Below, one piece after another: positions 1 through 5,408 of a stretch of 5,408 bases of DNA. A model generated the notes under the pieces. The model was not told the origin of the DNA. It worked only from the letters and a program-made list of their open reading frames with translations, and made no database searches. This stretch comes from Gammaproteobacteria bacterium (GTDB lineage Bacteria > Pseudomonadota > Gammaproteobacteria > JAJDOJ01), in assembly GCA_027030565.1 (NCBI GenBank), contig JALVEU010000028.1, positions 1 to 5,408 on the forward strand, read 5' to 3'. The position numbers and the translations under genes are program-made. Every line of letters starts with the position of its first letter. The first letter of the stretch is position 1.

Positions 1-358
1 CATGGTGGCCGGTCCCCAACGCCCGGCACAGACACATCGCCGGTTGCGCGTGGCCACCAAGTATGTCCAGAGCACGCGACGCTACTATGCCACTTTGGGC
101 CAGCAGGTGGAAATCGTTAAACTGTACGGTTCCATGGAGCTCGCGCCGTTGGTGGGGCTCGCGGACCGCATCGTGGACCTCGTGGACACCGGGAATACCT
201 TGCGGGCCAATGGATTGGTGCCGCTGGAGCATATCGCGGACATCAGCTCGCGACTGGTGGTGAACAAGGCGGCGATGAAGATGAAGCACGCGTCCGTCAG
301 TGCGCTGGTGGACGCCTTGCGGGAGGCCGTGCAGCGCACGGACCAGGAACCAGCATGA
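1..358 (+). CDS. hisG: ATP phosphoribosyltransferase, short form (partial, C-terminal half)
   Basis: This is the first enzyme of histidine biosynthesis, which joins ATP and PRPP to give phosphoribosyl-ATP in the cytoplasm. The reading frame is open to the left edge, so the ATG at position 2 is an internal codon and the true start lies outside. About 118 residues are visible of a family that is usually near 210-220. Recognisable segments are RLRVATKY (14-21), VEIVKLYGSMELAPLVGLAD (36-55) and the PRPP-binding loop DLVDTGNTLRANGL (59-72). The chain ends soon after SSRLVVNKAAMKMKH (82-96). It therefore lacks the C-terminal regulatory domain of long HisG, which marks the short form that in known cases works with HisZ. 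The stop overlaps the next start as ATGA (355-358), which suggests translational coupling. The first dozen visible residues are poorly conserved. Family assignment is firm. Confidence 0.95.
   Translation, partial: MVAGPQRPAQTHRRLRVATKYVQSTRRYYATLGQQVEIVKLYGSMELAPLVGLADRIVDLVDTGNTLRANGLVPLEHIADISSRLVVNKAAMKMKHASVSALVDALREAVQRTDQEPA
345..348 (+). promoter_or_regulatory. Ribosome binding site of aroG
   Basis: AGGA lies six bases upstream of the ATG at 355, inside the last codons of hisG. It supports 355 as the start, as does the match of the first residues (MKYRTDDLRI) to the E. coli AroG N-terminus. Confidence 0.65.
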
Positions 359-1434
359 AATACAGAACCGACGATCTGCGCATCCGGGAGATCCGCGAGG
401 TCAGCCCGCCGGAGCAGGTGCATCGGGAGTTTCCCATCACGGAGGCGGCTGCCGAGACGGTCTTCCGCGCGCGCGAGGCCATCCACCGGATCCTCACTGG
501 GGCGGACGACCGGTTGGTGGTGATCGTGGGTCCGTGCTCCATCCACGATCCGCAGGCCGCGCGTGACTATGGTGCACGGCTCAAGCGTCTGCGTGACGAG
601 CTGGCCGGCGACCTGGAGATCGTCATGCGGGTCTATTTCGAGAAGCCACGCACCACCGTGGGCTGGAAGGGGCTCATCAACGATCCGGACCTGGACGGCA
701 GCTTCAACATCAACAAGGGCCTGCGCCTGGCGCGCAGCCTTCTGCTGGATCTGAACCGCGGGGGGTTGCCGGCCGCCACGGAATACCTGGACCTCATCAG
801 CCCTCAGTACGTGGCCGACCTCGTGGCTTGGGGTGCCATCGGTGCGCGGACCACCGAGAGCCAGGTGCACCGCGAGCTGGCCTCCGGACTGTCCTGCCCG
901 GTGGGGTTCAAGAACGGAACCGATGGGGATCTGCAAATCGCCATCGACGCCATCCGCTCGGCCGCCCAGCCGCACCATTTCCTGTCGCTCACCAAGGCGG
1001 GCCGCTCGGCCATCTTCTCCACCACGGGCAACGACGACTGCCATGTGATCCTCCGCGGCGGCCGGGAGCCCAACTACGACGCACGCAGCGTAGAGGCGGC
1101 CTGCCGGCGCCTCGAGGCCGCCGGCCTGCGCCCACAGGTGATGATCGACTGCAGCCATGCCAACAGCCGCAAACAGCCGGAGCGCCAGGTGGCGGTGGCC
1201 CGCGACGTGGCCGGGCAGATCGCTGCGGGCGACCGGCGCATCATCGGGGTCATGCTGGAGAGTCACCTGGTGGCGGGTCGCCAGGACGCCGTGCCCGGCA
1301 GGCCCCTGACCTATGGGCAGAGCATCACCGATCCGTGCATCGGCTGGGACGACACCGACCCCATCCTGCACGAGCTGGCGGCTGCCGTGCGGGCGCGCCG
1401 CAGTGCCGTGCGTGCCGCTGCGGCGGCCGGATGA
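355..1434 (+). CDS. aroG: 3-deoxy-7-phosphoheptulonate (DAHP) synthase, class I AroG type
   Basis: The enzyme condenses phosphoenolpyruvate with erythrose 4-phosphate to DAHP, the entry step of the shikimate pathway to Phe, Tyr and Trp. The 359-residue chain can be laid on E. coli AroG (350 residues, recalled) without gaps. The metal ligands Cys61, His268, Glu302 and Asp326 are all present, as are the substrate-binding Arg92, Lys97, Arg165, Lys186 and Arg234. Signature segments are GPCSIHDP (59-66), YFEKPRTTVGWKGLINDP (94-111), GARTTESQVHRE (163-174) and GFKNGTDG (184-191). Positions that form the feedback pocket in AroG are also kept (Asp6, Asp7, Asp146, Pro150, Leu175, Leu179, Ser180, Phe209, Ser211), but Val221 is replaced by Phe. 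The enzyme is thus probably feedback-controlled, though which amino acid is the effector cannot be read here. A short Ala/Arg tail (348-359) extends beyond the E. coli enzyme. The gene overlaps hisG by four bases and precedes hisD, an unusual place for it. The symbol denotes the AroG-like type; aroF or aroH function is possible. Confidence 0.96.
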   Translation: MKYRTDDLRIREIREVSPPEQVHREFPITEAAAETVFRAREAIHRILTGADDRLVVIVGPCSIHDPQAARDYGARLKRLRDELAGDLEIVMRVYFEKPRTTVGWKGLINDPDLDGSFNINKGLRLARSLLLDLNRGGLPAATEYLDLISPQYVADLVAWGAIGARTTESQVHRELASGLSCPVGFKNGTDGDLQIAIDAIRSAAQPHHFLSLTKAGRSAIFSTTGNDDCHVILRGGREPNYDARSVEAACRRLEAAGLRPQVMIDCSHANSRKQPERQVAVARDVAGQIAAGDRRIIGVMLESHLVAGRQDAVPGRPLTYGQSITDPCIGWDDTDPILHELAAAVRARRSAVRAAAAAG

Positions 1435-1440
1435 GGCGCC

Positions 1441-1446
1441 AGGTGG
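1441..1446 (+). promoter_or_regulatory. Ribosome binding site of hisD
   Basis: AGGTGG lies seven bases before the ATG at 1454, in the 19-base gap after aroG. It decides the hisD start: the same frame stays open upstream to an ATG at 1313, but that extension would lie inside aroG and does not resemble HisD. Confidence 0.65.
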
Positions 1447-1453
1447 ATACGAC

Positions 1454-2770
1454 ATGAACGCCTCGCTGCGGCTGCGGCGGCTGTCCACGGCCTCTACCGG
1501 GTTCGAACGCGAGCTGGACCAGTTGCTCGCCCAGGATGCGGGTGCCGATCCCCGGGTCCTGGCGACGGTTCAGGAGATCCTCGATCGGGTGCGCCGAGAA
1601 GGGGATCGGGCGGTGTTGGACTATACCCGTCGCTTCGACGGGATCGAGGCGGGCGCCCTCGGCGAGCTGGAGTTGCCTGTCGCACGGCTGCAGGCCGCTG
1701 CTCGGGCCATTCCAGCCGATCGCCGCGAGGCCCTGGAGACGGCCGCCGAGCGTATTGCCCGCTACGCCGATCGACAGCGGATCGAGCCCTGGTCGTATCG
1801 GGAGCCGGACGGCACCCTGCTGGGGCAGCAGGTCCAGCCGCTGGACCGAGTGGGCCTGTACGTGCCGGGGGGCAAGGCGGCCTACCCCTCTTCCGTGCTC
1901 ATGAACGCTGTGCCGGCCAAGGTGGCCGGTGTGCCCGAGGTGGTGATGGTGGTACCGACGCCCGGGGGTGAGACCGACTCGATGGTCCTGGCCGCCGCCC
2001 ACGTTGCGGGGGTCGACCGCGTGTTCACCATCGGGGGCGCTCAAGCGGTGGCGGCGCTCGCCTACGGTACCGAGACCGTGCCGGCAGTGGACAAGATCGT
2101 CGGGCCCGGCAACATCTATGTGGCCACCGCCAAGCGGCTGGTCTACGGTCAGGTGGGGATCGACATGATCGCGGGCCCCTCCGAGATCCTGGTCATCTGT
2201 GACGGGCAGACCCCTGCCGAGTGGATCGCTGCGGACCTGTTCTCCCAGGCCGAGCACGACGAGCAGGCGCAGGCGATCCTGCTCTCGCCGGACGCCGCGT
2301 TCCTGGACGCCGTGGCCGAGGCCATGGAGGCCCTGCTGGCCAGGATGCCACGGGCGGCGATCATACGCGCCTCCCTGGAGGCCCGTGGTGCGCTGATCCA
2401 GGTGCGCGACCTGGCCGAGGCTGCCGAACTCGCCAACCGCATCGCGCCGGAGCACCTGGAGCTCTCGGTGGCCGAACCCGAGGCCCTGGCGCAGCGCATC
2501 CGCCATGCAGGGGCCATCTTTCTCGGGCGCTACACGGCCGAGGCCCTGGGTGACTACTGCGCGGGTCCCAACCACGTGCTGCCCACCGCGCGCACGGCCC
2601 GCTTCTCCTCGCCACTGGGTGTGTACGACTTTCAGAAACGCACCAGCCTCATCGGTTGCTCGCCCGAAGGGGCCGCCCGGCTGGGACGAACCGCTGCGGT
2701 GTTGGCTCGCAGCGAGGGCCTGACGGCCCATGCGGTCTCGGCCGAGCAGCGTATCCCGGGGTCGGAATGA
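1454..2770 (+). CDS. hisD: Histidinol dehydrogenase
   Basis: This zinc enzyme catalyses the last two steps of histidine synthesis, oxidising L-histidinol through histidinal to L-histidine with two NAD+. The product has 438 residues, the usual family length (E. coli about 434). Conserved blocks are VGLYVPGGKAAYPSSVLMNA (133-152), FTIGGAQAVAALAYGT (191-206), KIVGPGNIYVATAKR (214-228) and the signature region IDMIAGPSEILV (236-247). By alignment with E. coli HisD the zinc ligands are Gln265 and His268 (in SQAEHDEQAQA), Asp367 (in GDYCAGPNHVLP) and His426. The catalytic pair is Glu333-His334 in APEHLEL. No key residue is missing, so the enzyme should be active. Its stop overlaps the hisC start as ATGA (2767-2770). 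Between hisG and hisD, where gammaproteobacteria usually have direct adjacency, lies aroG. Confidence 0.98.
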   Translation: MNASLRLRRLSTASTGFERELDQLLAQDAGADPRVLATVQEILDRVRREGDRAVLDYTRRFDGIEAGALGELELPVARLQAAARAIPADRREALETAAERIARYADRQRIEPWSYREPDGTLLGQQVQPLDRVGLYVPGGKAAYPSSVLMNAVPAKVAGVPEVVMVVPTPGGETDSMVLAAAHVAGVDRVFTIGGAQAVAALAYGTETVPAVDKIVGPGNIYVATAKRLVYGQVGIDMIAGPSEILVICDGQTPAEWIAADLFSQAEHDEQAQAILLSPDAAFLDAVAEAMEALLARMPRAAIIRASLEARGALIQVRDLAEAAELANRIAPEHLELSVAEPEALAQRIRHAGAIFLGRYTAEALGDYCAGPNHVLPTARTARFSSPLGVYDFQKRTSLIGCSPEGAARLGRTAAVLARSEGLTAHAVSAEQRIPGSE

Positions 2771-3870
2771 GTGCCGAAGCACGCGCCGCGCGTTGGGTGC
2801 GGCCGCAGATCCGCGCGCTGCAGGCATACCATGTCCAGGATCCCGGTGAGGCCATCAAGCTGGATGCCATGGAGAATCCCTACCGGTTGCCGGACGAACT
2901 GGTCCCGGCGTGGCTGGACCGGCTGCGCCGGGTGCCCCTGAACCGCTATCCGGATCCAGCGGCACGTGCGCTGCGCGGGCGGTTGCGGGCCCAGCTGGGA
3001 CTGGGCACCGAGGCGGAGCTCATCTTCGGCAACGGCTCCGACGAGCTCATCCAGGTGATCCTGCTGACCCTGGCCGGTCCCGATCGCGTGGTGCTGGCGC
3101 CGGCGCCGACCTTCGTCATGTACCGCATGATCGCCCTGTTCGCGGGCATGCGCTACGTGGAGGTGCCCTTGCGTCCCGGGGACTTCGCCCTGGACACGGA
3201 GGCCATGCTCGCGGCACTGGAGGCCGAGCGACCGGCCGTGGTGTTTCTGGCCTACCCCAACAACCCCACGGGCGGTCGCTGGCCGCGGGCGGAGGTCGAG
3301 CGCATCGTGGCGGCCGCGCCCGGGCTGGTGGTGGTGGACGAGGCCTATGCCCCGTTTGCCGACGACAGCTTGCTCGATGCGGTGGGGCAGTGGGACAACC
3401 TGGTGGTCATGCGCACTTTCTCCAAGCTGGGTTTGGCCGGGCTGCGCCTGGGTTATGTCGTGGGACCGCCGGCCTGGATCCATGAGTTCGACAAGGTTCG
3501 GCTCCCGTACAACATCAATGCGCTCACCCAGGCCAGCGCGGATTTCGCCCTCGAGCATGCCGAGGTGTTCGAGGCCCAGGCAGCGCGCATCCGTGCCGAA
3601 CGCTCCCGCCTGCTCGATGCGCTGGCCGCCATACCGGCCGTAGCGCCCTATCCCAGCGAGACCAACTTCGTCCTGTTTCGCGTGCCCCGGGGACAGGGCC
3701 GGGCCGTCTTCGAACGACTGCGGGCGCAGGGGGTGCTCGTCAAGGATCTGAGTGGTCAGGCAGGACTCGAGGATCATCTGCGGGTCACCGTGGGCACTCC
3801 GGCGGAAAACCAGGCCTTTCTCAAGGCCTTACACACTGCCTTGGCGGCCCACCCGCCCGGGACGGGCTGA
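2767..3870 (+). CDS. hisC: Histidinol-phosphate aminotransferase
   Basis: This PLP-dependent fold-type I (class II) aminotransferase makes L-histidinol phosphate from imidazole-acetol phosphate and glutamate. The 367-residue product has the family's usual size. Visible motifs are KLDAMENPY (31-39), NRYPDP (59-64, with Tyr61), FGNGSDELI (87-95), AYPNNPTGG (162-170, with Asn166), VVDEAYAPF (189-197, with Asp191 to bind the pyridine nitrogen), TFSKLGLAGLRLGY (217-230, with Lys220 as the Schiff-base lysine and Arg227), and Arg339 in HLRVTVGT for the substrate phosphate or carboxylate. The start at 2767 gives MSAEARAARWVRP, and its ATGA overlap with hisD suggests coupled translation. The frame is open further upstream to 2656, but that part lies inside hisD. 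HisC relatives can also transaminate aromatic keto acids, which matters because of the nearby aroG; the specificity here is inferred from the operon. Confidence 0.96.
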   Translation: MSAEARAARWVRPQIRALQAYHVQDPGEAIKLDAMENPYRLPDELVPAWLDRLRRVPLNRYPDPAARALRGRLRAQLGLGTEAELIFGNGSDELIQVILLTLAGPDRVVLAPAPTFVMYRMIALFAGMRYVEVPLRPGDFALDTEAMLAALEAERPAVVFLAYPNNPTGGRWPRAEVERIVAAAPGLVVVDEAYAPFADDSLLDAVGQWDNLVVMRTFSKLGLAGLRLGYVVGPPAWIHEFDKVRLPYNINALTQASADFALEHAEVFEAQAARIRAERSRLLDALAAIPAVAPYPSETNFVLFRVPRGQGRAVFERLRAQGVLVKDLSGQAGLEDHLRVTVGTPAENQAFLKALHTALAAHPPGTG

Positions 3871-3899
3871 GCGGCGGTACTCGGCCCGTATCCGCTCAG
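3867..3899. terminator. Inverted repeat between convergent genes, candidate bidirectional terminator
   Basis: CTGAGCGG (3867-3874) and CCGCTCAG (3892-3899) form a perfect 8-bp stem around a 17-base loop. An alternative inner pairing (GGTAC with GTATCC, one base bulged) could lengthen it. The hairpin contains all but the edge bases of both the hisC stop (3868-3870) and the stop of the opposite gene (3896-3898). No T-run follows on either strand, so it is not a textbook intrinsic terminator. Its position still makes a transcript-end role likely. Confidence 0.45.
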
Positions 3900-4633
3900 G
3901 CCATGAGGGCCTGCAGCAGGTTCCGATACGCGTCCACCACGGGGAGCCTGGGGGCGAACTCGCACAACGGGGCGCGACGCTCACCCATCCGCTCCACATG
4001 GGCCGAATAGGGGATCTCGATGGGCAGGAGCTCCGGGATTTCGCGGGTCAGGGTGTCGACCAGCGTCCGATGCATGCTCCGGCGTCGGTCCACCATGGAG
4101 AAGAAGGGATGACGCAGCAGGCGGTGCAGTCCCTGGGCGGTCAGGTGGTCCTGCAGCTGGTGGTAGGTGCGGACCGAGAGGGTGGTGGGAATCAGGGGTA
4201 CCACCAGGGCGTCGGCGGCATGGCAGACGGCCTCCGAGGTGAGCGTGATACCCGGTGCACAGTCGAGCAGGATCAGGTCGTAGTCGCCCTTGATCGGTTT
4301 GAGCAGTTTGCGGATGCGGGCGTGCGGCTTGCGCGTCTCGGCCAGGTCCAGGTCCAGGTTGCGATACGAGAAATCGGCGGGGATGAGGTCCAGGCCACTG
4401 TAGTCCGTCCCCTTGATCACTTCCTCCAGGGGGCGCTTGCGCAAGATGAGCTTGCGGCCGCCGCCCTTCACGCGCGGACGGACTCGATAGTAGAACGAGG
4501 TGGCCCCTTGGGGATCCAGGTCCCAGAGCAAGGTGCGATAGCCTTCGGCGGCGGCCAGATAGGACAGGTTCACCGCCGTGGCCGTCTTCCCCACGCCACC
4601 TTTGATGTGATAGAGGGCCAGGATACGGCTCAT
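3896..4633 (-). CDS. Orphan ParA/MinD-family P-loop ATPase, partner of the CHAD protein
   Basis: The product is a 245-residue ParA-type (SIMIBI) ATPase. The deviant Walker A motif is KGGVGKTATAVN (11-22), with signature Lys11 and catalytic Lys16/Thr17. Walker A' is WDLDPQGATS (37-46), with Asp40 in the place of the hydrolysis Asp. Walker B is LILLDCAPG (120-128), with Asp124. A VDRRRSMHR block (181-189) and a short C-terminal helix follow. Such proteins dimerise on ATP, bind the nucleoid and position plasmids, chromosomes, carboxysomes or chemoreceptor clusters. No ParB or parS is visible. The gene instead starts within the stop codon of a CHAD-domain gene (ATGA, 4630-4633), so that protein is its likely partner. 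An unusually basic stretch (50-67, nine Arg/Lys in 18 residues) follows Walker A' and could be a DNA or polyanion contact. The family call is sure; the cargo is unknown. It converges on hisC. Confidence 0.9.
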   Translation of the reverse strand: MSRILALYHIKGGVGKTATAVNLSYLAAAEGYRTLLWDLDPQGATSFYYRVRPRVKGGGRKLILRKRPLEEVIKGTDYSGLDLIPADFSYRNLDLDLAETRKPHARIRKLLKPIKGDYDLILLDCAPGITLTSEAVCHAADALVVPLIPTTLSVRTYHQLQDHLTAQGLHRLLRHPFFSMVDRRRSMHRTLVDTLTREIPELLPIEIPYSAHVERMGERRAPLCEFAPRLPVVDAYRNLLQALMA

Positions 4634-5408
4634 GGGTGGTGCCCTTCTTTGAACAGCCTGCGAAAGCGCTTGCGCGTAGGTTTGCTATCGAAGCCGGTGA
4701 ATCGCCCGGCGAACGCCTCGCGTACGCGCCGGGCGCGTATCTCCAAGGAGCGCAACAGGGCCTCCATGGCGCGAGCCGTCAGCTCCGTGAGCTCGCCGCG
4801 CTCACCCAGCCTTTGGCGAAGATGCTCCAGTGTCGCACGATGTACGGCGAGGTCCTGGTATTCGCCGAGATTGTCCTGTAGACGTTTGAGGTCCCGGATC
4901 GCCGCCTCGAGGGGCTCCTGGGGGTAGAGGCTGGAAAACGCCTCCAGCAGATAACGGAGCTTCTTGCACGTCTTACGCAGCTCGTGCAAGGCCTCCGGCG
5001 GGCTTGTCTGGTCGATGGCTCGACCCTCACGAAGCGCACGGCGAAACAGCTTCCAGATCCGGCGGCTCGCCACTTCGATGACCGGGCGGTCCGCGTGGAC
5101 TGGTTCCGTGTAGGCTGGGGGCGGGGCTTGGAGAAAGGCGCGCCACCCGGCCATGAAATCCTTGTAGCGCCGGCCGTCCAGGGCCTGGACCAGGGCTCGG
5201 TGACCGGCCCGTTTCTCTTCCAGCACCAGGGCGTGGAGCGGCTCCAGGCCTGGTCTCAGCGCTTCTGGAATGGATGCGCGATACCTGGGCAGCTCCAAGA
5301 GATAGACGTCCATGTCGCGCACGGGGGACGTGAGCATGGAGATCCAGCGCAGTTCTTCCCTGAATCCCTCAAGTGGCGCCTCGGGAAAGACGCGCTTGAT
5401 TTGGGTGA
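4630..5408 (-). CDS. CHAD-domain protein (partial, N-terminus beyond right edge)
   Basis: CHAD (conserved histidine alpha-helical domain) proteins are helical bundles that bind inorganic polyphosphate, and several localise to polyphosphate granules. The frame has no stop up to the right edge: 23 more codons precede the ATG at 5337 and encode TQIKRVFPEAPLEGFREELR followed by WIS. This is typical CHAD sequence leading into PVRDMDVYLLEL. The gene therefore starts outside the window, and about 258 residues are visible. The second half carries the hallmark helix ALHELRKTCKKLRYLLEAF (116-134 counted from the 5337 Met, with His118), then DLKRLQDNLGEYQDLAVH (149-166). Both halves are rich in Arg and Lys, as expected for a polyanion binder. 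The C-terminal tail (about 219-230) is strongly basic. No CYTH domain is visible, though one could precede the domain outside the window. The stop overlaps the start of the ParA-like gene by four bases, so the two are almost certainly co-translated. Confidence 0.9.
   Translation of the reverse strand, partial: TQIKRVFPEAPLEGFREELRWISMLTSPVRDMDVYLLELPRYRASIPEALRPGLEPLHALVLEEKRAGHRALVQALDGRRYKDFMAGWRAFLQAPPPAYTEPVHADRPVIEVASRRIWKLFRRALREGRAIDQTSPPEALHELRKTCKKLRYLLEAFSSLYPQEPLEAAIRDLKRLQDNLGEYQDLAVHRATLEHLRQRLGERGELTELTARAMEALLRSLEIRARRVREAFAGRFTGFDSKPTRKRFRRLFKEGHHP
4642..4648 (-). promoter_or_regulatory. Ribosome binding site of the ParA-like gene
   Basis: Read on the minus strand, AGAAGGG ends eight bases before the ATG (4633-4631). 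It lies within the last codons of the CHAD gene, supports the chosen start and gives the ATPase its own initiation signal besides coupling to the upstream gene. Confidence 0.6.

Noticed and set aside
1313..1453. Upstream extension of hisD to an earlier ATG
   Set aside because: The extension lies mostly inside aroG, is Arg/Pro/Ser-rich and unlike HisD. The ATG at 1454 has a good Shine-Dalgarno site and gives the normal family length.
1435..1453. Possible internal promoter or attenuator between aroG and hisD
   Set aside because: The gap is only 19 bases and holds a Shine-Dalgarno site. There is no room for a leader peptide or attenuator, and no -10-like box is convincing.
85..1488. 467-codon open frame on the minus strand opposite hisG, aroG and the start of hisD
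   Set aside because: It runs antisense to three well-supported genes. Its translation is low-complexity and rich in Arg, Gly, His and Asp, as expected from high-GC complementary frames, and it matches no family I recognise.
2656..2766. Upstream extension of hisC to a start inside hisD
   Set aside because: It would overlap hisD by over 100 bases with non-conserved sequence. The ATGA overlap at 2767 gives the usual HisC N-terminus and length.
1325..2827. 500-codon open frame on the minus strand opposite hisD
   Set aside because: It is a shadow of hisD caused by GC-biased third positions. It has no recognisable domain and the sense gene is unambiguous.
2632..3777. 381-codon open frame on the minus strand opposite hisC
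   Set aside because: It is antisense to hisC, has His/Gln/Gly-rich composition and shows no domain or plausible context.
3752..4927. 391-codon open frame on the plus strand across the end of hisC and the ParA-like and CHAD genes
   Set aside because: It crosses the convergent junction and runs antisense to two genes with clear motifs. Its translation resembles no family.

Overview
The window is a densely coding, GC-rich stretch of a bacterial chromosome, probably from a gammaproteobacterium. The evidence is the order hisG-hisD-hisC, the short-form HisG, and an AroG-type DAHP synthase that aligns with the E. coli enzyme without gaps at every key position. High-GC purple-sulfur or halophilic/chemolithotrophic lineages are plausible, but the sequence alone does not fix the taxon.

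Left block (1-3870, + strand): four biosynthetic genes lie head to tail and look like one transcription unit. They are the C-terminal half of hisG (cut by the left edge), a complete class I DAHP synthase gene (aroG type), hisD and hisC. hisG/aroG and hisD/hisC each overlap by an ATGA. aroG and hisD are 19 bases apart, with a Shine-Dalgarno site in the gap. The unusual point is that the first enzyme of the shikimate/aromatic pathway sits inside a histidine operon, between the first histidine enzyme and the last two. Histidine and aromatic amino acid entry steps would therefore be co-expressed.

Middle (3867-3899): hisC and the next gene converge, with only 25 bases between their stop codons. 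A perfect 8-bp inverted repeat contains nearly all of both stop codons and is a candidate bidirectional transcript end, although it has no T-tract.

Right block (3896-5408, - strand): two genes overlap by ATGA. The upstream one encodes a CHAD-domain protein (its start lies beyond the right edge). The downstream one encodes an orphan ParA/MinD-type ATPase with an intact deviant Walker A motif. No ParB is visible. CHAD domains are known polyphosphate-binding modules and ParA ATPases position cargo on the nucleoid. The pair therefore suggests, as a hypothesis only, a system that positions or partitions polyphosphate granules.

Essentially no unexplained non-coding DNA remains. No tRNA, rRNA, CRISPR, insertion sequence or mobile element was seen.
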